From Candidatus Rifleibacteriota bacterium (GTDB taxonomy: Bacteria; Muiribacteriota; Ozemobacteria; Ozemobacterales; Ozemobacteraceae), in assembly GCA_012520995.1 (NCBI GenBank), contig JAAYNI010000044.1, forward strand, positions 1 to 64,000: 64,000 nt of DNA. Direction: 5' to 3'. The notes beneath the pieces were generated by a model. It was given only the letters and a program-made list of their open reading frames with translations. It had not been told where the DNA came from and searched no databases. The position numbers were made by a program, and so were the translations under genes. Numbering within the stretch: position 1 is the first letter of the stretch; every line of letters begins with the position of its first letter. Shown piece by piece: positions 56,168-64,000 of this stretch.

Positions 56168-57514
56168 ATGAATAATTTAAGAAGACTTGCTCTGACGGCA
56201 TTTGTCTGTACCCTGGCGGCAGTGTTTTTAACGCCTGTTAATGCAGCTCCAAGCCCATCCGAAGTGAAGCGCATAAAGCTGATTGACAATAATCACTTGC
56301 CGCAAAAAGTATTTGTTGTAGATGCAGGACACAACAGAAGATTTGTAAGAGACCTTTTTAATGTCATAAAAGAGATCAACTTAAGCGAACAGTTGGTCGG
56401 TGACGGGGTAATCAAGCTGCACATAATTCCTAGCGGTTCCGATCCAATTAAAGGCTGCGGAATCTCACCTGAAGATGCTAAAAACTTTGTAGAAGTCAGC
56501 AAGATTTACTCAACTTCCGACATCTGGATGCAAGACTGTATGGAACTCTGCTCGGCAGTAACCAAAGATAACAAACTTATACCTGCAATTTATGACGCCA
56601 GACGCGGCAGAGGTTTAGGCAGATATCCCAAAGCCTTGGCACAAGATCAGGATTTGGTTTACTATTTGAATCCTGCTACAGTAGGCGATCATGGTGACTA
56701 CGGCGGAAACATTGAAGTCACTCCTTTTGATGATATTCTTGTAGTCGGCAATACAATTACCAAGCCTTGCTATAAAATGTTTGAAGAAAACGGCTACAAA
56801 GGCCGCATTTTCGTAGGCAAAGTTGATTGGCTCCAAGTAGGACACATAGACGAGTATTTAAGCTTCATACCTACTGCTTGGGCTCCAGGCGGTTATTCAA
56901 TAGTAAAAGCCGACCCTATCCTCGCATTAGATCTTATACGCAACTGCCCTCCAGAAGAACTTGAAAAAGTTTCTCACTATGACAAACAGTTTTTGCTCAA
57001 AGTTCAAGCCCTTCTTAAAAAGCAAATGACAAATCCAGATGCTGGCAAAGGCACTGCTGAAGGCGACTTCATAGCTCTCAACTATACCGTCAGCGATTAC
57101 ATCAATGACACAGTTGGCGAATTGAAGAAATACATCGTAGATGTTACAGGCAAGCCCAGAGATTTTGAAGAGGTAGCTTGGCCATGCCTTTTTGAAGGAA
57201 GAAACCCTTCAAATCCCCGCAATTGCCACGCATTCTTGCCTGGTGTCGTAAACCTTTTGGTTCTTCGCGACCATCTGATTGTTCCAGCAACCCATGTTCC
57301 GGCATTCGACAAAGTTATTTTGGCAAGACTGAGAGCTCAAGGCAACAAGGTTCACTTTGTTGATGACACCCCCTATCACACCTCTATGGGTGAAATTCAC
57401 TGTGGTACAAATACTCTGAGAAATCCTCACAAAGTTATACTCACCAAAAAGAGACTTGAAGCAATTCAGAAAACCAGAAGAACCTTCAACGAAATATACA
57501 ACAAAGACAAATAG
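56168..57514 (+). CDS. Secreted protein-arginine deiminase (PAD) family protein
   Basis: IWMQDCMEL, GGNIEVTP, VGHIDEYLSFIPT, GEIHCGTN align with eukaryotic PAD active-site segments; signal peptide. Confidence 0.9.
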   Translation: MNNLRRLALTAFVCTLAAVFLTPVNAAPSPSEVKRIKLIDNNHLPQKVFVVDAGHNRRFVRDLFNVIKEINLSEQLVGDGVIKLHIIPSGSDPIKGCGISPEDAKNFVEVSKIYSTSDIWMQDCMELCSAVTKDNKLIPAIYDARRGRGLGRYPKALAQDQDLVYYLNPATVGDHGDYGGNIEVTPFDDILVVGNTITKPCYKMFEENGYKGRIFVGKVDWLQVGHIDEYLSFIPTAWAPGGYSIVKADPILALDLIRNCPPEELEKVSHYDKQFLLKVQALLKKQMTNPDAGKGTAEGDFIALNYTVSDYINDTVGELKKYIVDVTGKPRDFEEVAWPCLFEGRNPSNPRNCHAFLPGVVNLLVLRDHLIVPATHVPAFDKVILARLRAQGNKVHFVDDTPYHTSMGEIHCGTNTLRNPHKVILTKKRLEAIQKTRRTFNEIYNKDK

Positions 57515-57517
57515 TCT

Positions 57518-57567
57518 TTCTTAATAAAAAAAGCCCTGGTTTAAACCAGGGCTTTTTCATTAAGAAA
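57518..57567. terminator. Bidirectional terminator AAAAAGCCCTGG-TTTAAA-CCAGGGCTTTTT with extended arms
   Basis: Perfect core stem; TTCTTAAT/ATTAAGAA outer extension. Confidence 0.93.
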
Positions 57568-57569
57568 TA

Positions 57570-57615
57570 GTGACGAGTGATGAGTGGCGAGTCTGTGTTA
57601 ATCTGCGGATGAAAA
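57570..57615 (+). repeat. Mosaic heptad-core intergenic repeat, copy H
   Basis: GTGACGA-GTGATGA-GTGGCGA followed by TCTGTGTTAATCTGCGGAT tail. Confidence 0.82.
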
Positions 57616-57672
57616 ATATTTCGTCCTTTCCGTGTATTCTGCGTGTTCTGTGGTTTAAAAAAGTTTTTTAAG

Positions 57673-58830
57673 TTATTTTACGCAGCGGAAACCAACGGTT
57701 GTGCTCTTATAGAATGGACTGCGTCTTATATCTCTGGCAGATGAGCGACAGCCTCTGGACGTATCATCCCACGAGCCGCCTTTTATTATAGGCATACCAT
57801 ATTTGCCGCCGAAAAGCTTAGCATTAGAAGCTCTTTCTTCGTAAGCAGTAGCTGTCCATTCAGCTACGTTGCCCGCCAAATCCAAAACGCCAAACGGAGA
57901 AGCTCCCTCAGGATATTTGCCCACTGCCGTTGGAGCGTTACCTATATGACATTTAGCTTTGTCAAAAGTATTTCCCCATGGGTATTCACGCAAATCGTTT
58001 CCTCTGGCTGCAATTTCCCATTCATTTTCAGTGGGAAGCCTCTTGCCAGCCCAGCTGGCATAAGCATAGGCATCATACCAGTCTACTAAAACAACGGGAT
58101 GATCTTCTTTCCCTCTAGGAGGTATGCCGTTATTCCAGCTGAATCGCTGAGCCCAAGCATATGTATGTGTGGGCGTGTGATCTTTGTTTTCCGGCTCATC
58201 TGGATGGCACCACTTGTGCCCATGCTCCTTTATATCTTTTAAAAAGCGTTCATACTGAGCCATAGTGACTTCACATTTGTCTATATAAAAACCTTCTGTG
58301 TAAACAGTTCTAGTCGGTCTTTCATCATGATTTGCACGATTGCTTCCTAAAACATAGTTACCGGCAGGAATCTTTTGCATGTCCATGTCACGTTGAGAAG
58401 AAATTGAAGCTACGAGAACCTTGCGTCTCTCCTCGGGACTTTTTTCAGGCAAGTCTATGTTAAACTTCAAAACAGAGTCACCTGCATTTAAAAAAGTCAC
58501 ATTGCAATTTCTTTTTCCATCTGCTCCAATTGAAACATGCAAAGGTTCGTCTTTTACAAGGTTTACAATACGCACAGGCAGCTGTTCGCCTTCAACATAG
58601 AGTTTATAGTCCAAAGGCATCTCAGTGAAATCTGCTATTATATCTTTTTCGAGTACCCTATCTGTGAATTCCAGCTTTTCACCATCTGCAGGACAGAAGT
58701 TAACTTCATCTTTGTACAGTTTATTGCAAACAGGACATTCTTTTGCCGCCATAATAGGCAATGCAAAAGAAAAAACAAAGAGTAATGCAAATAAAATTCG
58801 TATTTCAGAGCTCTTATCCATAAGCATCAA
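57673..58830 (-). CDS. SUMF1/FGE-fold protein with N-terminal zinc-ribbon-like CxxC motif
   Basis: CPVCNKLYKDEVNFCPADG; GNVAEWTATAYE...IKGGSWDDTSRGCRSSARDIRRSPFYKSTTVGFRCVK. Confidence 0.87.
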   Translation of the reverse strand: MMLMDKSSEIRILFALLFVFSFALPIMAAKECPVCNKLYKDEVNFCPADGEKLEFTDRVLEKDIIADFTEMPLDYKLYVEGEQLPVRIVNLVKDEPLHVSIGADGKRNCNVTFLNAGDSVLKFNIDLPEKSPEERRKVLVASISSQRDMDMQKIPAGNYVLGSNRANHDERPTRTVYTEGFYIDKCEVTMAQYERFLKDIKEHGHKWCHPDEPENKDHTPTHTYAWAQRFSWNNGIPPRGKEDHPVVLVDWYDAYAYASWAGKRLPTENEWEIAARGNDLREYPWGNTFDKAKCHIGNAPTAVGKYPEGASPFGVLDLAGNVAEWTATAYEERASNAKLFGGKYGMPIIKGGSWDDTSRGCRSSARDIRRSPFYKSTTVGFRCVK

Positions 58831-59126
58831 TGATAAGAGTCCAAATCAGCTCGTTTTTTGATAGCAGGAGCATTTTTAGCGCTCCCCTTTTCAACGAATG
58901 CCCTAACATCGCCGCTGGTTGCCATCAAGTTCTCCATACGATTTAACGCTTTGTAAGAAAGCGGGCTCTCGGGAAAATATCTGACCAGTCTTTCTAATGC
59001 TTCATACTCAGCTATTACATAGCCGAACCTTCGCATCATTCCAGCTTGAAAATAAAAGACCCTGTCTGCATAAACAAAGCCCAAAATGGCTACAATAGCG
59101 AACACGATCACTGCAGTTCTAATCAT
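58827..59126 (-). CDS. Hypothetical single-TM protein, 99 aa
   Basis: Overlaps the next gene by 4 bp; N-terminal TM. Confidence 0.6.
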   Translation of the reverse strand: MIRTAVIVFAIVAILGFVYADRVFYFQAGMMRRFGYVIAEYEALERLVRYFPESPLSYKALNRMENLMATSGDVRAFVEKGSAKNAPAIKKRADLDSYH

Positions 59127-59142
59127 GGCAAACAGCTCCTCA

Positions 59143-60003
59143 TTAGGGTTTCACAAGCTTAAGATTGCCTGTTTTATTTGCCGGTTTCTCCGGTCTTTCT
59201 ATTATAATAGCACTGATTAGAGAAATTTTTGTTTTTAGTTTAAATTTTTCTCTTAATTCAGCAGTTTTTTCTTTTCTGTCTTTTTCCAAATTAGAAATCA
59301 TTTTATCTATTTCCTCTTCTTTTTGGAAAAAATACAAATGGAACCCAGAGTTATCTTTCTTAGTTTCCAGCTCTTTCTTTTCTTCATCCAGATAAGTATT
59401 ATAAGCTGCCAACTCTTCCTTGTATTTATTTTCAGCCGATTTGCTTTTCTCTTTTATCTCATTGAGCAAATAAGTTTCAAGATTGTTGCAACTCATCAAG
59501 TAATATCTGAGTATCTCGGTAGGACTGGAAGCCTTAGAGTTTGAATCTTTGCTGCAATCTATATATTTTTCTTTTTCTGGCGCGAATAGGCCTTCATTGA
59601 GTTCAATTGTTTTGGCGCCTAAATCGCAAACTGTATGAAAGAGCATATCCTTCACGTTGCCGCCAACCATAGATACTTTAAAATTAAATACAGCATCTTC
59701 TGTCCACTTTATCCCTTTAGCATTCCCATCTGTTTTCAGCCTGACTTTTGCAGCCTTCGGTTCAGAAGAAATCTTCTCAACCACCTTGCGGAAGCTGTAG
59801 GAGTTTTCGGATATATATTCTATATTCCTGTGCAGCTCTGCTATATTTTTATTAAATGTAAACCTGAACTCTTCTGCTCCATTCAGAAGACTTTGCTTAT
59901 CCTTAGGAGGTTCAGCAAGCCAAACCTCCGGATTTTCTTCTTTATAAGGAATTTTTTGAGTGTCCAGAAAGTTAAAGAATACTTTTTTTACTCTCTCAAC
60001 CAT
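59143..60003 (-). CDS. Coiled-coil-containing hypothetical protein, 286 aa
   Basis: Overlaps the helicase gene by 8 bp; long charged helical segment. Confidence 0.65.
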   Translation of the reverse strand: MVERVKKVFFNFLDTQKIPYKEENPEVWLAEPPKDKQSLLNGAEEFRFTFNKNIAELHRNIEYISENSYSFRKVVEKISSEPKAAKVRLKTDGNAKGIKWTEDAVFNFKVSMVGGNVKDMLFHTVCDLGAKTIELNEGLFAPEKEKYIDCSKDSNSKASSPTEILRYYLMSCNNLETYLLNEIKEKSKSAENKYKEELAAYNTYLDEEKKELETKKDNSGFHLYFFQKEEEIDKMISNLEKDRKEKTAELREKFKLKTKISLISAIIIERPEKPANKTGNLKLVKP

Positions 60004-62152
60004 GGAAAATATCCTCTTGAGCTTCAGTTATCTCATTGTGCAGCTTGAGAGCCTTTTCAAGCTTATTGCCAAGAGTGTTGAATTTACGCTTCATGCTGTC
60101 GTTGTCGGATGACATAGTAACTATTTCAATAATAGTCTGTTCTAATGTCTTTTTCGAATTAAGATTTCCAAGAATCATTTCCAGCTCGCCAATAATCAAT
60201 TCAAAGAGATTAATTTTCTTGTCTAAGAGTTCAAGAACATACCCCTCAATAGTATCTTTTGCACTTAAATTGACTATATGGACGTCTCTAGTCTGACCAA
60301 GTCTGTGAATTCGACCAATTCTTTGTTCAATTTTCATTGGGTTCCACGGCAAATCGTAATTCACCATTACACGGCAGAACTGCAAGTTTCTACCTTCTCC
60401 GCAAGACTCAGTTGTGAGGAGTATTTGCTTTTCGTCTTTGAAAGAAGCAATACAGCTATCTTTTTCAGATTGGCTCATCTGACCGTTAAATAAAGCTACT
60501 GAGAAGCCTTTATTTTTGAGTTCCTGAGCCAAATATTCCTGAGTTCCTCTGAATTGAGTGAATATAATGACCTTTTCGTCAAACTGTTCCAGTATTTCGA
60601 AAAGAGCGTCTGTTTTATTTGAAGCTGTGACTTTATCCGCCATTTTCAGCAAACGCTGCAAAGTCTCATCAAAGTCATCTTTATAATTGTTGCTGGCCGC
60701 CATTTTCGCCAAAGTTTTTGACAAAGCGTAAACAGAACTGCCCATCAACTTTTGCAAAAGCACAAGCAAAAGCCTGTTAATACCGCGCGGGTTCTTTTGA
60801 GTCGGCAAACTGGCATATTTGCTTCTTACAAATCTGCTCAGTTCATCATAGAGAGCTTTTTCTTCAGGTGAAAATTCCACGCTATAGGTATGAACAAAGC
60901 GTTTTGGAAACTTAATAAGAGTATCAGCTCTCCTGTGTCTGATCATAACTTCAGAAAGAATTTCTCTAAGTTTCGCGGGATTTTTCGGCATACGTTTGTT
61001 ATTGTCAGCCAAGAACTCTTCTTTATAGTTGGCAAGAGTTGATAGATGCCCCTCTTTCAGAATTCCTATCAAGTTAAAAAGTTCCATCATGTCATTCTGA
61101 ATCGGAGTAGCAGTCAGCATAAGCAAATATTTGCTTTTTATTGAATTTACAAACTTCCAGTTTTTTGTTTTTCTGTTTTTGAGTTTGTGAGCTTCATCTA
61201 CTATCAAAAGATCGTAGTTCAGCTGTTTAATTTCATTGCTATTTTTGAAGCTTTTGGCTGTATCCAAAGAAGCTATAACAAGGTCTTCTGATTCCCAAGA
61301 TGAAATTTCTGTGTGATTCTTAAAGTTAAGATCGAACTTTATTCTGAGTTCCTCTTGCCATTGAGTGATTAAAGAAGCAGGAGTCAATATGAGAATTTTT
61401 TTAGCCATGCCTCTCAATAGATATTCTTTGAGTATCAGGCCAGCTTCGATAGTTTTTCCAAGCCCCACTTCATCTGCTAACAAGGCTCTTCCATTCAAAT
61501 CAAAGATTACTTTTTTAGCAGTATCTATCTGATGCTTATAACAAGTTATTCCAAAACAGCAATCAAGCGAGAGCAATTCCTGATCTGGAACTTTCATGAC
61601 AAGCTCTTCGCCATCTTTGAGAAGCTCCAGTTCATCCAAGGATGAAAATTCATTTGTTACCAACTTGCGCAACAGTGAAATATTGTCATTGTCATGCATT
61701 ATAGAACCGTGAGAAGAAGATGTTATTACCAACTCTGCGACTGCCGGCTTTGCTTTTGCTTGGTCTTTTACAAGTTTAAGATGCCTTTTATCTCTGAGGA
61801 GCTTCAAACGGTATGTTAGAGTCGAGGGCTCTTCTAGTTGTATTGAAACCATATCGCCTTCTTTTACTCGGTTTCTTTCCCACCATTCATTGAAAGTCAA
61901 GCAGACCATATATCCTCTGACCTTGTGGTAAACAGCGTAGTGTTTTATGTTATCCTCATCGAGAAAAGTTATTGTCTGCATTTTATAACTTGAAGGAAAT
62001 ATAGACTGCATCTCATTATTCAGGAAAAGATAGCCTTGTTGGAAAGCTCTTCCTTTTATAGCAAAGGTAAAACCAAAGGATGATTGTGATTCTGCTTTTA
62101 TAAGAGGCGCCTTTTCCGCGCGTTTTTTGAAAATTGCGTTGTTTTGAGCCAT
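59996..62152 (-). CDS. SNF2-family (RapA-like) DNA translocase/helicase
   Basis: ADEVGLGKTIEAGLILKEYL, LLIVDEAHKLKN, LTATPIQND, QRIGRIHRLGQTRDVHIVNL. Confidence 0.93.
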   Translation of the reverse strand: MAQNNAIFKKRAEKAPLIKAESQSSFGFTFAIKGRAFQQGYLFLNNEMQSIFPSSYKMQTITFLDEDNIKHYAVYHKVRGYMVCLTFNEWWERNRVKEGDMVSIQLEEPSTLTYRLKLLRDKRHLKLVKDQAKAKPAVAELVITSSSHGSIMHDNDNISLLRKLVTNEFSSLDELELLKDGEELVMKVPDQELLSLDCCFGITCYKHQIDTAKKVIFDLNGRALLADEVGLGKTIEAGLILKEYLLRGMAKKILILTPASLITQWQEELRIKFDLNFKNHTEISSWESEDLVIASLDTAKSFKNSNEIKQLNYDLLIVDEAHKLKNRKTKNWKFVNSIKSKYLLMLTATPIQNDMMELFNLIGILKEGHLSTLANYKEEFLADNNKRMPKNPAKLREILSEVMIRHRRADTLIKFPKRFVHTYSVEFSPEEKALYDELSRFVRSKYASLPTQKNPRGINRLLLVLLQKLMGSSVYALSKTLAKMAASNNYKDDFDETLQRLLKMADKVTASNKTDALFEILEQFDEKVIIFTQFRGTQEYLAQELKNKGFSVALFNGQMSQSEKDSCIASFKDEKQILLTTESCGEGRNLQFCRVMVNYDLPWNPMKIEQRIGRIHRLGQTRDVHIVNLSAKDTIEGYVLELLDKKINLFELIIGELEMILGNLNSKKTLEQTIIEIVTMSSDNDSMKRKFNTLGNKLEKALKLHNEITEAQEDIFHG

Positions 62153-62161
62153 TTTAGATCC

Positions 62162-63187
62162 TTATCCTCGCTTTCCCAAGGGTTTTACGTCAACAATGAT
62201 TTCTTCGCCTACTCTTACAGATGAACTGCGTTCAATAAAGTTAAGATCAGCTATTACGCGTGCTTTACCTGCACTGCCATAATATTTCTCAGCTATAGAA
62301 TTTAAAGTATCTCCGTCTTTTATAACGTATATTACAAGCTCTTCATCTATAGTTCTGAGTTTTTTGAATTCGTTAGGATCGATATTTCTGACAGCCTTGG
62401 CTACCTCTTCCATTGCTACGGGTTTGTTTTCTGAAACAACTGCAACTTTCGCTTTTTCAGCTTTTGTTGCTGTTTCAGCCTTTGCAACTGCTTTTGGCTC
62501 AACTTTGGCAGTCTTCTCAGGGGCTTTTATGCTCTGAGTCTTCACAATATTCGGCAACCCGGCTTTTTCGGCAGCTTTATCAGCTTTTTCTTCTTGCTTG
62601 GCCGCTTTTTGTGCTGACTTTTTATTCTCAAATGGGATTTCTGGCGGAGGAGCAACCTTAAAGGGTTCAGGAGCAGAATAAAGAGTAACCTGCTTGATTC
62701 CGGAGGCAGTTTCTTCTACAGGCTGAAAAGGCACAGAAGCAATTTTCTGAGGCTCTTCGTCTTTAAATTTTCTGGCGACTTCACCCGAGAAATCGGAAAA
62801 TTCAGACCAAGTGATTTTATTGCCTATTTTACTGAAAACTCTGAACTTGCCATTTTTCTTGTCGCTTTCAGAGAGGGGAACCGCCATTCTGAATGTTTTA
62901 AGCACATTCGAATCTATAGGGGTTTTAGGAGCCAAAGCGTAGGTAGTTATTTTTCCCTCGCCTTTCACCTCAACGCCTATTTCGTAATTGCCAGGCATCA
63001 CCGCTTGTTCACTTTGGTTTAGAACGTGAGCAAGCACTAGGCCTTTTCCCTTTTCCAAAGGTTGACTCGGACTTATTGCAGCCGACTTGCTCAAAAAATA
63101 ACCTTTGACCAAAGGTTCCGCCTCTATAACAGGCAGACAGGTCAAGAAAAGACCCAAAAGCGAAATCGCTTTGACAGATAGCCTCAT
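62162..63187 (-). CDS. Secreted LysM-domain protein
   Basis: Signal peptide from 63187 (CAAGGAG RBS); C-terminal YVIKDGDTLNSIAEKYYGSAGKARVIADLN. Confidence 0.83.
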   Translation of the reverse strand: MRLSVKAISLLGLFLTCLPVIEAEPLVKGYFLSKSAAISPSQPLEKGKGLVLAHVLNQSEQAVMPGNYEIGVEVKGEGKITTYALAPKTPIDSNVLKTFRMAVPLSESDKKNGKFRVFSKIGNKITWSEFSDFSGEVARKFKDEEPQKIASVPFQPVEETASGIKQVTLYSAPEPFKVAPPPEIPFENKKSAQKAAKQEEKADKAAEKAGLPNIVKTQSIKAPEKTAKVEPKAVAKAETATKAEKAKVAVVSENKPVAMEEVAKAVRNIDPNEFKKLRTIDEELVIYVIKDGDTLNSIAEKYYGSAGKARVIADLNFIERSSSVRVGEEIIVDVKPLGKRG

Positions 63188-63273
63188 TGTGTTTGACTCC
63201 TTGTATTGTTTTCTTATCTTCGTTAGATATCGGCACAACCCAAGGAATACATTAAAAAATTAAAATGCTTCTT

Positions 63274-63765
63274 TTAACTTTTCGTCAATTTCCTCAATAA
63301 AACAACCGCTTCGCATTCTATCGCAAGACCTGCTCCTATAGAGTCCATACCCTCATTCGTTCCAGCCTTTATAGATATTCTGTCGGGACTCAAAGAAAGA
63401 GCTTCAGCCAGTTTGGCTTTCATCTTTTCTCTATGCGGCATGATTTTTGGCTTTTCAGTGCGTATTGTGCTATCAATGTTTACAGTTTCATAACCCTTTT
63501 CTTTAATAAGGATCGCCACTTTTTTTAATAACTCCAAGGAGCTTATACCCTTATATGCGGGATCCGTATCAGGAAAATGAGTCCCAATATCATCTAAAGC
63601 CAAAGCTCCCAACATAGCGTCCATTATTGCATGTATCAATGCATCTGCATCAGAATGCCCTGCAAGCCCCTTGGGAAAATCTATCTTTACACCGCCTAAA
63701 ACCAGCGGTCTGCCTTCTTCAAATCTGTGTATATCATGTCCAAGACCTATCCTAAATTCAGGCAT
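63274..63765 (-). CDS. ispF: 2-C-methyl-D-erythritol 2,4-cyclodiphosphate synthase
   Basis: IGLGHDIHRFEEGRPLVLGG, GHSDADALIHAIMDAMLGA. Confidence 0.96.
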   Translation of the reverse strand: MPEFRIGLGHDIHRFEEGRPLVLGGVKIDFPKGLAGHSDADALIHAIMDAMLGALALDDIGTHFPDTDPAYKGISSLELLKKVAILIKEKGYETVNIDSTIRTEKPKIMPHREKMKAKLAEALSLSPDRISIKAGTNEGMDSIGAGLAIECEAVVLLRKLTKS

Positions 63766-63776
63766 TTCTAATTCCT

Positions 63777-64000
63777 TTATGAAATAAGTTCTGCAGCTTT
63801 TAGCCTAGCTTCTCTGTCCGCATCTAACAAATCTGCAAGAACAATGTTCTCCTTATTTTTGAAAGACTTAAGGGTATCAGCGACCACTTCAAAAATTTCC
63901 GTAAAAGATATACGTTCAGCCAAAAAGGCCGCTACAGCTTCTTCATTTGCCGCATTCATGACAGCCGGCATAATGCCGCAAGCTCTGCCAGCTGAATATG
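63777..64000 (-). CDS. dxr: 1-deoxy-D-xylulose 5-phosphate reductoisomerase, C-terminal part (runs off the window)
   Basis: Frame upstream of the listed ORF reads [26 protein letters not shown]; next to ispF. Confidence 0.85.
   Translation of the reverse strand, partial: YSAGRACGIMPAVMNAANEEAVAAFLAERISFTEIFEVVADTLKSFKNKENIVLADLLDADREARLKAAELIS

Noticed and set aside
58827-62152. Anti-phage defence island
   Set aside because: Only an SNF2 helicase and unknown partners. There is no nuclease, methylase, integrase or other defence signature nearby, and the surrounding genes are housekeeping.

Overview
64 kb of an AT-rich bacterial chromosome, probably from an uncultured anaerobe. I could not assign the taxon from the sequence alone. 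There are about 56 protein genes and two tRNAs. I saw no rRNA, CRISPR array, transposase or prophage. Main blocks: (1) a secreted glycine-zipper protein with a (GQA)n tract; (2) a psuG/SDR/Na+-pumping decarboxylase (oadBAG) operon; (3) a methylaspartate-pathway glutamate fermentation cluster (glmS-glmL-glmE-mal) followed by AtuA-like (DUF1446), DUF4387 and P-loop genes; (4) a CUT1-type ABC importer in which the binding protein is fused to the permease; (5) a signalling block with STAS, GAF-GGDEF, a cNMP-binding/CpaE-like ATPase fusion, PP2C, a Hanks-type kinase and an FHA/CpaE-like ATPase fusion; (6) a long + strand operon (UXS-like epimerase to P-II-like) that includes a stand-alone PocR domain and a sigma-70 factor with a duplicated Cys-rich N-terminus; (7) PBP1A, ferritin, a gluzincin peptidase, rpoD-dnaG, tRNA-Glu, tRNA-CAU, a bacterial protein-arginine deiminase, a SUMF1-like protein, an SNF2 helicase, LysM, ispF and partial dxr. 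The most unusual observations are: a mosaic family of intergenic repeats built on a 7-bp periodic core, present at 5 of the 6 convergent gene junctions; two CpaE/TadZ-like ATPases fused to different sensor domains next to a kinase/phosphatase pair, one of them lacking the P-loop lysine; the sigma factor with a duplicated Cys-rich domain; and a C-terminal FNEIYNK tail shared by the peptidase and the arginine deiminase.
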